From contig CALGXX010000011.1 in assembly GCA_937935245.1 (NCBI GenBank), positions 1 through 64,000 on the forward strand: a stretch of DNA of 64,000 bases. The letters run 5' to 3'. Shown here one piece after another: positions 24,505-33,546 of this stretch (position 1 is its first letter; each line of letters starts with the position of its first letter). The stretch is from an uncultured Candidatus Saccharibacteria bacterium. GTDB taxonomy: Bacteria; Patescibacteriota; Saccharimonadia; Saccharimonadales; Saccharimonadaceae. Below the pieces are notes generated by a model. The model saw only the letters and a program-made list of their open reading frames with translations. It ran no database searches and was not told the origin of the DNA. The position numbers and the translations under genes were made by a program.

Positions 24505-26607
24505 ATGTCTAATTTTACTGACGGATTAAATAGCGAGCAGGCTCGAGCGGTGACACACGCTGATGGGCCACTGTTGATTTTGGCCGGAGCTGGATCTGGA
24601 AAGACTAAAACTCTGACCCATAGAATCGCTTATTTGATTGGCGAGTTGAAAATATTTCCTAGTCGAATATTGGCGGTTACATTTACTAACAAAGCCGCGA
24701 AGGAAATGCGTCAGAGGTTAGCGCAGATATTAGGTGAAGATTCTGAAAATCGGCAATTTATGCCGTGGATGGGAACTTTTCACAGTATTTGCGTGCGAAT
24801 GTTGCGGATGGATGGTGAAAATATTGGTCTGAATAAGCGATTCTTAATTTACGATACCGATGATCAAATAAGCTTGATGAAGCAAATTATGAAGGCTCGC
24901 GGCTTGACGGATAAAGACATTAAACCTCGAGCTGTACTTTCGGCTATTTCAAACGCTAAAAATGAAATGCGAAATGCTGAGGATTTTTTTGCTTCGACTC
25001 GTGGTCCAAGAGAGCAAAAAATAGCTGAATTGTTTTTTGCTTATGAAAAGGCTTTGAAGGATGCTTCGGCGTTGGATTTTGACGATTTATTGATAAAAAC
25101 CGTGGAATTATTGAGAAATAAGCCAGACATTCGTCATAAATGGCAGCAGCAATTCGAGCATATTCTGATTGACGAGTATCAGGACACGAATGCGGTGCAA
25201 TATGCGCTAATTAAGTTGCTGGTTAATTCGCGTCGCAATTTATGCGTGGTTGGCGATGACGCTCAGTCGATTTATAGTTTTCGCGGGGCTGATTACACTA
25301 ACATTCTCAATTTTGAGCGTGATTTTCCAGGCACGACGGTGGTCAAGCTGGAGCAAAATTATCGTTCGACTGGCGCGATTTTGAACATGGCGAATGCGCT
25401 GATTAGTCATAATATTCATAGAACTGATAAAAATTTATGGACAGCGAATGGCGACGGTGTTGAGCCAAAATTATGGCAATTATACAATGAATCTGAGGAG
25501 GCTTTGGCGATTGCGAATGAGATTCAGGCGCAAATTGCGAACGGTCGTCAATATGGTGACGTGGCGGTGTTGTACCGAACGAACGCACAAAGTTACGCAA
25601 TTGAGCGAGCCTTGCGTCAGAGCTATATTCCGTATAAAATTGTCGGCGGTTTGCGATTTTTGGATCGAGCGGTCGTTAAGGATCTATTGGCGTATCTTCG
25701 ATTGTTGTATCAGCCAAGTGATCGAGTTAGTTTTTTGCGAATCGTGAATACGCCAAAACGCGGTGTTGGCGCGGTGAGTATTTCTAAATTTTTGGACTGG
25801 AATGACGCATCAGGGAAAGACATAATTAGCGGGTTGCTGGCGGTTGAGGAGGCGGATACTTTGACAGCGCGCGCAAAACGCCCGCTGCTAGAGTTTGGTC
25901 AGAAATTGCACGATTTGCAGCAGGAAATTGACGGATCTCCAGCCGAACTGATTGAAAAAATTATGAAAAGTACTGGCTATGAAGATTTTATAAACGACGG
26001 AACGCCGCAAGCTGAGGAGCGAATGGAAAATATCGGCGTGCTTTTGTCAGAGGCGAAGGCTTACGTTGACGTGGCGACGTTTTTGGAAGAGATGGCTTTA
26101 ATGTCTTCGACGGATACAACTGCCGATCAACAAGTAACGCTCATGACACTTCATGCGGCTAAAGGTTTGGAGTTCCCGGTGGTTTTTCTGGCGGGACTAG
26201 AAGAGGGGATTTTGCCGCATGCGAGAGTGTTTGATAGCGGCAATGCTGATGACGTCGAAGAGGAGCGTCGATTGTGCTACGTTGGTGTGACTCGGGCGAG
26301 GGAAGAGCTGTTCGTTAGCTGCGCCAGCTCTCGGACGCAATTTGGTCAGATCGGCTATAATATGCCATCGAGGTTTTTGGATGAGATGGGTTTGATGGCC
26401 GGTGGCGTTGATAGACCAGCTCAGCCGATGATAGAGCCTGATTTTTATTCAGAAGATATTGGTTTGGAAGTTGGCGATCGAGTTCGCAGCCCGAGTTTTG
26501 GTTCGGGGGAAATTATTGACAGCGAAGGGCTGAGTGTTACGGTTCAGTTTGACAATGGAAATATTAAGAAATTGAACGTCGAGTTCGCGCGCTTGGAGAA
26601 AATTTGA
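24505..26607 (+). CDS. pcrA: UvrD/PcrA-type superfamily 1 DNA helicase
   Basis: A 700-residue 3'-5' DNA helicase for repair and replication restart. Motifs in order: LNSEQARAV (Q motif), AGAGSGKT (Walker A, about residues 28-35), LAVTFTNKAA, DEYQDTN, VGDDAQSIYSFRGA, LMTLHAAKGLEF, and EEERRLCYVGVTRARE. The last 60 residues form a PcrA/UvrD-like Tudor domain (VGDRVRSPSFGSG). The absence of a RecB nuclease domain fits PcrA. UvrA and UvrC are also in this window. Confidence 0.93.
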   Translation: MSNFTDGLNSEQARAVTHADGPLLILAGAGSGKTKTLTHRIAYLIGELKIFPSRILAVTFTNKAAKEMRQRLAQILGEDSENRQFMPWMGTFHSICVRMLRMDGENIGLNKRFLIYDTDDQISLMKQIMKARGLTDKDIKPRAVLSAISNAKNEMRNAEDFFASTRGPREQKIAELFFAYEKALKDASALDFDDLLIKTVELLRNKPDIRHKWQQQFEHILIDEYQDTNAVQYALIKLLVNSRRNLCVVGDDAQSIYSFRGADYTNILNFERDFPGTTVVKLEQNYRSTGAILNMANALISHNIHRTDKNLWTANGDGVEPKLWQLYNESEEALAIANEIQAQIANGRQYGDVAVLYRTNAQSYAIERALRQSYIPYKIVGGLRFLDRAVVKDLLAYLRLLYQPSDRVSFLRIVNTPKRGVGAVSISKFLDWNDASGKDIISGLLAVEEADTLTARAKRPLLEFGQKLHDLQQEIDGSPAELIEKIMKSTGYEDFINDGTPQAEERMENIGVLLSEAKAYVDVATFLEEMALMSSTDTTADQQVTLMTLHAAKGLEFPVVFLAGLEEGILPHARVFDSGNADDVEEERRLCYVGVTRAREELFVSCASSRTQFGQIGYNMPSRFLDEMGLMAGGVDRPAQPMIEPDFYSEDIGLEVGDRVRSPSFGSGEIIDSEGLSVTVQFDNGNIKKLNVEFARLEKI

Positions 26608-26613
26608 TATAAT
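26608..26613 (+). promoter_or_regulatory. -10 box of the RpfB-like gene
   Basis: TGA-TATAAT giving a start near 26620 and a short leader that is mostly one hairpin. Confidence 0.5.
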
Positions 26614-26618
26614 AAGAA

Positions 26619-26635
26619 CACCTACGTTGTGGGTG
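26619..26635 (+). promoter_or_regulatory. Leader hairpin just before the RpfB-like start codon
   Basis: CACCTAC-GTT-GTGGGTG forms a 7-bp stem with a 3-nt loop, 8 nt before the ATG. The G-rich 3' arm is the only RBS-like sequence and is buried in the stem. Confidence 0.4.
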
Positions 26636-26642
26636 TGAACTT

Positions 26643-27833
26643 ATGGGTATAAGATTACAAGCAAAACACTATTCTAAGAAAATTACATTCGTTTCTGGCG
26701 CGATATTGATGCTAGTTGGCGGTTTATTTTTTGTTAATCAAGCATTAGCTGACGCCACTAAGCCAGCAGCCAAGGCTGGTGAAAAGTTGGTGACGATTTA
26801 CGATAGGGGCGCAGAAAAAACGATTGTCACAAAAGCGAGGACGATTCGCGAGGCTTTGAAATTGGCTAAGTTTTCTATTGATGAACGCCAAGACGTAGTC
26901 GAGCCAAGTCTTGATTCGGAGATGGTGGCAGAGAAGTACAATATTAATATTTTCCGCGCTCGTCCAATAACAATCGTCGATGGAAATAAGCGTCTAAAGG
27001 TAACTACCGCCGAGCAGACGCCGGCTTTGATTGCGAAGGCTGCTGGAATTGAAGTTTTTGAAGAGGATAAAACTACTTTATCCAATTCCGATAATATGGC
27101 GGTTGATGGCGCAAACATGGTGATGAAAATTGACAGAGCGTCGATGGTTAATTTTGTACTTTATGGCAAAGAATCTGTCATTCGCACGCACGCTAAGACG
27201 GTTGGCGAGCTATTGAAAGAGAAGAATATTGATCCAAAGAAAGATGATACGCTATCTGTGGATCGTTCGGCAAAAATTATTCCTGGAATGAAAATTGAAC
27301 TCTGGCGTAATGGCAAGCAAACTATAACCACCGAAGAAGATGTGAAATTTGAGGTTGAAAAAGTTCAAGACGCGAATCGAGATTCGGGATATCGCGAAGT
27401 AAAACAGGCGGGCGAGAACGGTAAGAAAAATGTCACTTATGAAATCGAAATGAAGAACGGCGTGGAGGTGAGCCGTAAGGAAATTGCTAGTGTTGTAATA
27501 AAAGAGCCAAAGAAGCAGATTGAAATTGTGGGGACGAAAGTTAGTTTACCTTCTGGATCTCATTCGGATTGGATGTCTGCGGCTGGTATTAGCCCTGATG
27601 ATTATGGCTATGTGAACTTCATTTTTACGAAAGAGTCAACTTGGCGAACAACGGCTAGGAATGGGCAATATGCTGGGCTCGGTCAGACGAATATAAATAA
27701 GCTTTCTCAGGCTTGTCCAAACTGGCAAAGTGATCCAGTTTGTCAGATTAGAGTTTTCAATAATTATGCTGTAAGTAGATATGGCAGTTGGGCTGGGGCT
27801 TACAATGCATGGAACCGCCAAAAATGGTGGTAG
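26643..27833 (+). CDS. RpfB-like secreted protein: DUF348, G5, lysozyme-like domain
   Basis: A 396-residue exported protein. Signal peptide with likely cleavage after VNQALA (about residue 36). Two DUF348 ubiquitin-like modules follow (EKTIVTKARTIREALK and VIRTHAKTVGELLKEK), then a G5 domain (about residues 215-290, ending KEPKKQIEIVGTK) and a C-terminal transglycosylase/Rpf-like domain with FTKESTWRTTARNG, AGLGQT, a Cys pair and GSWAGAYNAW. The Glu in KESTW is the likely catalytic acid. Actinobacterial RpfB has this order and cleaves peptidoglycan; here it may act on the host wall. A paralogue follows directly. Confidence 0.85.
   Translation: MGIRLQAKHYSKKITFVSGAILMLVGGLFFVNQALADATKPAAKAGEKLVTIYDRGAEKTIVTKARTIREALKLAKFSIDERQDVVEPSLDSEMVAEKYNINIFRARPITIVDGNKRLKVTTAEQTPALIAKAAGIEVFEEDKTTLSNSDNMAVDGANMVMKIDRASMVNFVLYGKESVIRTHAKTVGELLKEKNIDPKKDDTLSVDRSAKIIPGMKIELWRNGKQTITTEEDVKFEVEKVQDANRDSGYREVKQAGENGKKNVTYEIEMKNGVEVSRKEIASVVIKEPKKQIEIVGTKVSLPSGSHSDWMSAAGISPDDYGYVNFIFTKESTWRTTARNGQYAGLGQTNINKLSQACPNWQSDPVCQIRVFNNYAVSRYGSWAGAYNAWNRQKWW
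26946..26989 (+). repeat. 44-nt direct repeat, copy 1
   Basis: Identical in sequence to 28198-28241; both lie in the same place of the DUF348 coding region. Confidence 0.85.
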
Positions 27834-27890
27834 ACTAATGCTGGCGACGTAAGTTGGTTGCAGTCTATAGATAAAAAGTGCTTAATTTGG

Positions 27891-27896
27891 TATAAT
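27891..27896 (+). promoter_or_regulatory. -10 box of the 3D-domain RpfB-like gene
   Basis: TGG-TATAAT predicting a start near 27903, about 22 nt before the chosen ATG at 27925. Confidence 0.45.
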
Positions 27897-27924
27897 TTAT
27901 TTGACTAGGTTTACAAGTCATTAT

Positions 27925-28950
27925 ATGATTATGCGCGCAAAAAGTTTATTTTTTGGAAAAATTATTGGATTAGCCGTGTTAGTTGCGATTGCGACTCCAA
28001 TGATTTCGTTTGCTGACGGAAAGACTTCTGGTGAGCATTTGGTTCGTATTTATGATCGCGGCGAGGAAAAGACGATTATCACAAACGCATTGACCGTTCG
28101 ACAGGCTTTGCGTGCAGCTAAGGTTACGATTGACGAAAAGATTGACGCGGTTGAGCCAAATATTGATATGGAATTGACAGGCGCAAAATACCAGGTCAAT
28201 ATTTTCCGCGCTCGTCCAATAACAATCGTCGATGGAAATAAACGCCTAAAAATAACCACTGCCGAACAAACACCAGCTTTGATTGCGAAGGCCGCTGGGC
28301 TGACTTTGTATCGCGAAGATAAGACGCATTTTACGAATTCTGACGATCTTTTGGTGAACGGTGTGGGTATGGTAATGAAGATTGAGCGATCAAAACAACG
28401 AACGATTACCGAAGAAGTTGATATTAATTTTGATATTGAGCAGATTAAGGACGATTCTCAGCCGATTGGGTTTAGGAGTGTTAAGCAGCTTGGGGAAAAA
28501 GGTGTGCGGAAGGTGACTTATCAGGTTGAGGTAGAGAATGAGCGCGAGATTAGTCGTAAGGAAGTTGCTGGCGAAATTACAAAGCAGCCGAAGAAGCAGA
28601 TTGAAATAATTGGTACGAAGCCTAAAAATCCATTGACGAAAAGTAAGGGCGCGCAGATATTTACCGATTCTAAGGGTGTGGCGCATCGTGAAACGTATTA
28701 TGATTTACCGATGAATATTGTGATAAAATCCTGCGGTAGCGGCGGTACTTATACGGTGCGGGCGGATGGCGCGAAGGTTGATAAGGACGGCTATATTTTG
28801 GTGGCGGCTAATTATGGTAATTATCCGCGGTGCTCGGTGGTTGAGACCAGTATGGGTCCGGGAAAGGTTTACGATACCGGTGGATTTGCAGCCAAACATC
28901 CGCACGGATTTGACTTAGCGACCGACTGGACGAATGGAGATGGGCGCTAA
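27925..28950 (+). CDS. RpfB-like secreted protein: DUF348, G5, 3D domain
   Basis: A 341-residue exported protein, paralogue of the preceding gene. The signal peptide ends near ATPMISFA. One DUF348 pair-like region and a G5 domain precede a C-terminal 3D domain (CGSGGTYTVRADG to HPHGFDLATDW), with Asp residues placed as in MltA/YocH-type double-psi-barrel transglycosylases. The ATG at 27925 is chosen because the TTG at 27901 lies before the expected transcription start; no good RBS is visible. The stop codon is followed directly by the rsmA ATG. Confidence 0.82.
   Translation: MIMRAKSLFFGKIIGLAVLVAIATPMISFADGKTSGEHLVRIYDRGEEKTIITNALTVRQALRAAKVTIDEKIDAVEPNIDMELTGAKYQVNIFRARPITIVDGNKRLKITTAEQTPALIAKAAGLTLYREDKTHFTNSDDLLVNGVGMVMKIERSKQRTITEEVDINFDIEQIKDDSQPIGFRSVKQLGEKGVRKVTYQVEVENEREISRKEVAGEITKQPKKQIEIIGTKPKNPLTKSKGAQIFTDSKGVAHRETYYDLPMNIVIKSCGSGGTYTVRADGAKVDKDGYILVAANYGNYPRCSVVETSMGPGKVYDTGGFAAKHPHGFDLATDWTNGDGR
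28198..28241 (+). repeat. 44-nt direct repeat, copy 2
   Basis: Exact copy of 26946-26989. Flanking codons of the two paralogues differ at silent sites, while this block does not. Confidence 0.85.
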
Positions 28951-29739
28951 ATGGCTTCTTCTCATGGACCAAAAAAATCGCTTGGACAGCATTGGCTGAA
29001 AGATCCGGAGATTTTGGCGGATATTGCTGAAGCGGCTGAATTGACGAGTGATGATGTCGTGTTGGAGATTGGGCCAGGGCTAGGTACTTTGACTAGTCGC
29101 TTGTTGGCTCGGGCTAATTCGGTGACCGCCGTGGAGTTTGATGCTGATTTGGCACGAAAATTACCAGGGCAATTTCCTGGCAAGAAATTAACTGTCGTGA
29201 ATCAGGATATATTGCAATTTGACCTGAACCAATTGCCAAAAAATTACAAAGTCGTAGCTAATGTCCCATATTACATCACCAGCAAAATTGTTGAAAAATT
29301 GATGACCGCGGAAAATAAGCCGAGCATTGCGGTGCTGTTGGTGCAAAAAGAAGTTGCCGAGCGAATCGCGGCAGAGGCTGGAAATATGAATATTCTATCT
29401 GTGAGCGTTCAGATTTTTGCCGAAGCGGAGTTGGATATTGAAGTTCTTAGGCGGTTTTTTGCGCCACCGCCAAAAGTTGATTCGCAGGTTGTGGTTTTGA
29501 GGACTCGCGACAATCCGTTGATTGCTTCGGAAAATCAAAAAGATTTTTTCCGTGTCGTCAAAGCTGGTTTTTCGGCCAAGCGTAAAAAACTGCGTTCTAG
29601 TTTGAGCGGTGGGTTGGGAATTGACAAGAGTGTGGCGGAAGAATTGCTGAAAAATGCAGGAATTTCACCAGATGCTCGCGCTGAAGATTTGTCGATTGAT
29701 GATTGGCGGCAGATGCTCAAAGAATGGCGAGCGCGATGA
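28951..29739 (+). CDS. rsmA: 16S rRNA dimethyladenosine transferase RsmA/KsgA
   Basis: A 262-residue SAM enzyme that dimethylates two adjacent adenosines near the 3' end of 16S rRNA. It shows KKSLGQHWL (family GQNFL region), VLEIGPGLGTLTSRLL (motif I), the catalytic motif NVPYYITS and PPPKVDSQVVVL. The start ATG touches the previous stop (TAAATG). The end overlaps the next gene as ATGA. Confidence 0.95.
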   Translation: MASSHGPKKSLGQHWLKDPEILADIAEAAELTSDDVVLEIGPGLGTLTSRLLARANSVTAVEFDADLARKLPGQFPGKKLTVVNQDILQFDLNQLPKNYKVVANVPYYITSKIVEKLMTAENKPSIAVLLVQKEVAERIAAEAGNMNILSVSVQIFAEAELDIEVLRRFFAPPPKVDSQVVVLRTRDNPLIASENQKDFFRVVKAGFSAKRKKLRSSLSGGLGIDKSVAEELLKNAGISPDARAEDLSIDDWRQMLKEWRAR

Positions 29740-30476
29740 TTGTGGCAGATCAGCCGACGTGTTTTCCATCTGATCTATTGGTTGCGGTCTCGTCGAAAGA
29801 TGACGGCACTATGCTCAATCGTATTCGCGGTCGCCACGTAGCTGAGGTGCTGGAAAATCGGCGGCGGTTTTGTGATCAAACTGGTGTTAAGTATGACGAC
29901 GTTGTCTATCACGTGATTTCATACGACCAAGGACAAACGTTTGATGATATCGCCGAAGTTACTGAAGCTGACACGACCCGACATAACAACGAGGGGATTT
30001 TTGCTGATGCGCTATATACCGAAGCGGCTGGCATCGGTTTATTTTTACCAGTGGCGGACTGTATCGCCACCGTTATATACGATCCAAAGCGTCGGGCGCT
30101 GATGCTGGCGCATTTGGGTCGGCATTCGACAGTTGCGCAGTTGATGTCTCAGGTCGTTCAGTATTTTGTCGAGCGCGGTAGCCAGGAAAAAGATTTACAA
30201 ATTTGGATGTCACCAAGTATTACGCAGAAAAATTATCGTATGGATTATTTTGATCATACAAATGATACGAATTGGCACAATTTCTGCCGTCAAACGGCTG
30301 ATGGAATTTATCTAGACATGCAAGGGTTCAATCGTTCGCTAGTCATCCAGGCGGGCGTTCCTACTGAAAATATTTTCATCTCGCCAATTGATACGGCGGA
30401 CAATCCAAATTATTTTTCGCACTCATCGGGTGATATTGGCGGTAGGTTTGTTGTCGTTGCGTGTATGCGATATTGA
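29736..30476 (+). CDS. Laccase-domain (YfiH/PgeF-type) protein
   Basis: A 246-residue protein of the polyphenol oxidase/LACC1 fold. It keeps the metal-site pattern in altered form: ADCIATVIYD near residue 106 and LAHLGRHS for the second His (usual form HAGW). Relatives act as purine nucleoside phosphorylases or deaminases, or as cell-wall amino-acid editing enzymes. The start at 29736 is the ATGA overlap with rsmA. It ends at a strong terminator. The exact substrate is uncertain. Confidence 0.75.
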   Translation: MIVADQPTCFPSDLLVAVSSKDDGTMLNRIRGRHVAEVLENRRRFCDQTGVKYDDVVYHVISYDQGQTFDDIAEVTEADTTRHNNEGIFADALYTEAAGIGLFLPVADCIATVIYDPKRRALMLAHLGRHSTVAQLMSQVVQYFVERGSQEKDLQIWMSPSITQKNYRMDYFDHTNDTNWHNFCRQTADGIYLDMQGFNRSLVIQAGVPTENIFISPIDTADNPNYFSHSSGDIGGRFVVVACMRY

Positions 30477-30498
30477 CCGTCGACAGTTGTTTGTAATA

Positions 30499-30534
30499 AA
30501 AAGCAACTCAGTATTTTAAGGCTGAGTTGCTTTT
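30499..30534. terminator. Strong bidirectional terminator
   Basis: A perfect 13-bp stem AAAAGCAACTCAG/CTGAGTTGCTTTT with a 10-nt loop, between the laccase-domain gene and the converging surface-protein gene. Confidence 0.9.
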
Positions 30535-30549
30535 GTGATTAAAGGTTAA

Positions 30550-31938
30550 TTAATCAATCAGATTTTCGTGCTTTAAATCCTTAACAGCATTAGTAGCTTC
30601 TTCTTTGGTAAATCCCCATTGGCCCACAAGGTTTTTTATTAAATCACTTCTACTATATTTTCCATTTTTCAGAATATCTATAGCCCGTAGTCGTGCTCGC
30701 TCAGTGTAATTGATATTGTATTCTGCTAGCACTTCCCGAACTTCCGATTCTACGAATTTATCAAATTGTGTTAAGTGATATATTATGTGATTTTTTGAAT
30801 ATAGTTTAGCCCATGTGTTGTCGGCTAGAGAATTCCTATTTATCCAATTGCGTATATTGACCTTAAAATCATAGTTTAGGCGATCAACACCCTTTTCTGC
30901 CTCGCCTTTAGTGAAGTGGTCATTCTCTACCAGGCGGTTTATGATGTATGATCTTGAGATCTCGGACGGCTTATTAAGTCCTAGGAGTGTGCTTGCTACG
31001 TGCTGAGCATTTTTTACAAAATCTATCTTTACAAACTTAAACGCATTGTCAATCTCTTCTTTAGTGAACCCCTTAGCTGCGAGGTGTTTTTCGTAGTTGA
31101 TTTTTGATGAGATGGTATACACGTGTTCTATATTCTGTAGGCTCTTTATAGCTTGATCTTTAAAGAATTTAGAAAAGTTGATTTCGCCGCTCAGTGCTGC
31201 AAAAGCCTTATTAACCTCTTCTTCTGAGAACATATAATAACTGTGGCTATTTTCGCTAACGTCACGGAGAGTGAGGCTGCGTGTCATTGAATATTTCGAG
31301 TGTCGAAATGTCATGGGATTATTAGAGTTGTTCTGATCGTCTACAATCTTTTTTATTGCCCTTTTCGCGTTATCTACAGCGTTGTATTCTGGGTAAATTA
31401 TCTCGATTAATTGGAGCGCGGTATTGTATTCTCCTCTATTCCCGAGGGTAATGCTATACGCTTCTGCGTATTTTGAGTGGTCGGAATGGTATAGATTTAA
31501 ATATTGGGCGTTGAATCGGTTTTTAGCTCTCTCTGCTAATTCTCTCGAGAATCTCTTGTCCCATTTTCCGTCACTTCCAACTACATAGTTGTCTGGTGTG
31601 ACGGTATTCTTTAACATGTCGCCATTTTTACCGACGTAGTAGTCGCCGACCCACTGGTCGTGCAGCATGTGACCTTTAGTGTCGAAGTAGTACCACTTGT
31701 CTCCGATCATCTTCCAGGAATTTTCTGTCATGTGACCACTGGTGTTAAAATAGTACCAATGTCCGTTTATATATTCCCATTTACTGTGAATGATATATCC
31801 GCGCCCATCAAAGTAATACCATTTGCCATCTATTAGTTGCCAATCATTCTTTGGGTAACTTCCATTGGAATTTTTGTACCACCATCCAACTGAATCCCTC
31901 TGCCAACTCCCCCCGTTGGCGCTTGCTGTTGCTGGTGT
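30550..31938 (-). pseudogene. Choline-binding-repeat/Ltp surface protein lacking start codon and most of its signal peptide
   Basis: An open frame of about 460 codons. It begins with TPATASA-NGGSW, the tail of a signal peptide with an ASA cleavage site. Aromatic cell-wall-binding repeats follow (NDWQLIDGKWYYFDGRGY, then further GxWYYF units to about 31560), and after them several Ltp-type helical repeats (GFTKEEIDNAFKFV, HFTKGEAEKGVDRL, GFTKEEATNAVKDL). No ATG, GTG or TTG exists in frame before 31731, inside the repeats. Yet a consensus AGGAGG (31942-31947) and a TGA-TATAAT promoter lie just upstream. The start codon and hydrophobic core of the signal peptide seem deleted. Translation from 31731 would give a 393-residue cytosolic remnant. 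Confidence 0.7.
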
Positions 31939-31941
31939 GCC

Positions 31942-31970
31942 CCTCCTAGTAAATTGTGATTATAATTATA
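31942..31970 (-). promoter_or_regulatory. Promoter and orphan Shine-Dalgarno of the surface-protein gene
   Basis: On the minus strand, TGA-TATAAT (31965-31970), then AGGAGG (31942-31947). The triplet where a start codon is expected reads CCA, and no start codon is near in any frame. Confidence 0.6.
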
Positions 31971-32019
31971 TCATGTCAATTAGCATCCTTCATCATTAGT
32001 CATGATCTGCTGAATTTGT

Positions 32020-32025
32020 TATAAT
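32020..32025 (+). promoter_or_regulatory. -10 box of metG
   Basis: TGT-TATAAT with 6 nt to the ATG; predicts a leaderless mRNA. Confidence 0.6.
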
Positions 32026-32031
32026 TTACCT

Positions 32032-33543
32032 ATGACTAAGAAACACGCTTACATCACTACCGCTATTCCTTACGTAAACGGCTTGCCGCACATTGGGCAT
32101 GCTATGGATTATATGTTGGCAGACGTGTGGGCGCGATATTCCAGGCAGAACGGGCGTGAAGTTCGTTTTCAAGCTGGCGTAGATGAGCATGGCAATAAAA
32201 TTGCCGCCAAAGCCGCCAGTCAAAATCAAACCCCTCAAGAATATGTCGATCAAACGCACGTCAATTTTAAGAAAATGATCGCTGAGCTGAATATTTCAGT
32301 GACGGATTTTATTCGAACAACTGACGCGCATCATGTTGCTGCGGTGCAATATATTTGGCAAAAACTCGTTGAGGCTGGCTATATTTACAAAGGTTCGTAT
32401 GAAGGCTGGTATTGTCAGGGGTGCGAAGCTTTCGTTACGGATAAAGAAGCTGCCGATAATAATGGGGTTTGTCCAGATCACCAGACGCCGTATCAGCGTT
32501 TGAGTGAGGAAAATTACTATTTTAAAACCAGTGCTTTTTCGGATAATATTCGTCAGGCAATTGAGTCGAATAAAATGAAAATTGTTCCTGAATTCCGTAA
32601 AAAAGAGTTTTTGGAATTGATGAAAGATGGCTTGAAAGATGTGTCGGTTTCTCGTCCGCGTAAAAATCTTAGCTGGGGCGTGCCGGTTCCTGGCGATGAT
32701 AATCAAGTCATGTACGTTTGGCTGGATGCTCTGAGCAATTACATTACGGTTATCGGTTATCCTGATCGTCCAGAAGAGTGGCAATCTTTTTGGCCAGCTG
32801 ACGTACAAGTCATCGGTAAGGACATTCTCCGTTTCCACGCTGGTATTTGGCCAGCAATGCTCATGGCGCTAGATTTACCACTTCCGAAGGTTCTACTTGT
32901 TCATGGATTTATCAATTCTGGCGGGATGAAAATGGCAAAGAGCCTTGGAAATGGTGTTGGTCCGACTGATATTATTCCAGATTACGGCGCTGAGGCGTTT
33001 CGATATTATTTCTTGCGCCACGTACCAACGCAAGATGACGGCGACTTTACTTGGGAAAAGTTTGAAGCTGCGTATAATGGCGAGCTTGGCAATGATTTGG
33101 GTAATTTGGTTCAGCGAGTCGCTAAAATGGTGCAGAGTTATCAGGCGGGCGTTATTGGCGACGCTCCACAATCAGAACACGATATGGGACCGTATCGTCA
33201 GGCGATGGAAAGTTATATGTTCGATCAAGCGATGGACGAAATTTGGCTAATTGTTCGTTCTCTGAATCAATATATTGAGCGAGTCCAGCCTTGGCAAGTT
33301 GCTAAAAATCGTGATAAAGATCCAGAAGCAGAGTCACATTTGAGTGAGATCTTGGCGCACGCTTGCGGCACGTTGCTGCAAGTGTCCGACATGCTGCGTC
33401 CATTCATGCCGCAAACTGCCGAGAAAATTCACAATATGTTTGCTAGTGGTGTCGTGCCGTCAGAATTGACACCTTTATTCCCGCGCAAATATATTCACAC
33501 ACCAGATCCACGCGCTCCGAAAACAGAATCTCAGGTTAAATAG
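32032..33543 (+). CDS. metG: Methionyl-tRNA synthetase
   Basis: A 503-residue class I synthetase charging tRNA-Met. It has PYVNGLPHIGHA (HIGH motif), a zinc-knuckle region with CQGCEAF and CPDH, and the KMSKS loop in the form KMAKS-LGN. An anticodon-binding helical domain ends the chain. The C-terminal tRNA-binding (EMAP-like) domain found in many bacteria is absent. Leaderless start; TatD follows after 3 nt, the usual metG-tatD pairing. Confidence 0.95.
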   Translation: MTKKHAYITTAIPYVNGLPHIGHAMDYMLADVWARYSRQNGREVRFQAGVDEHGNKIAAKAASQNQTPQEYVDQTHVNFKKMIAELNISVTDFIRTTDAHHVAAVQYIWQKLVEAGYIYKGSYEGWYCQGCEAFVTDKEAADNNGVCPDHQTPYQRLSEENYYFKTSAFSDNIRQAIESNKMKIVPEFRKKEFLELMKDGLKDVSVSRPRKNLSWGVPVPGDDNQVMYVWLDALSNYITVIGYPDRPEEWQSFWPADVQVIGKDILRFHAGIWPAMLMALDLPLPKVLLVHGFINSGGMKMAKSLGNGVGPTDIIPDYGAEAFRYYFLRHVPTQDDGDFTWEKFEAAYNGELGNDLGNLVQRVAKMVQSYQAGVIGDAPQSEHDMGPYRQAMESYMFDQAMDEIWLIVRSLNQYIERVQPWQVAKNRDKDPEAESHLSEILAHACGTLLQVSDMLRPFMPQTAEKIHNMFASGVVPSELTPLFPRKYIHTPDPRAPKTESQVK

Positions 33544-33546
33544 TTT

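Noticed and set aside
27901..27924. TTG at 27901 as start of the 3D-domain protein
   Set aside because: The -10 box at 27891-27896 places the transcript start at about 27903, after this codon; the signal peptide also begins better at 27925.
31905..31912. Phase-variable G6 tract as the cause of the missing start in the surface-protein gene
   Set aside because: No start codon is present upstream in any of the three frames, so a slip in the tract could not restore initiation.
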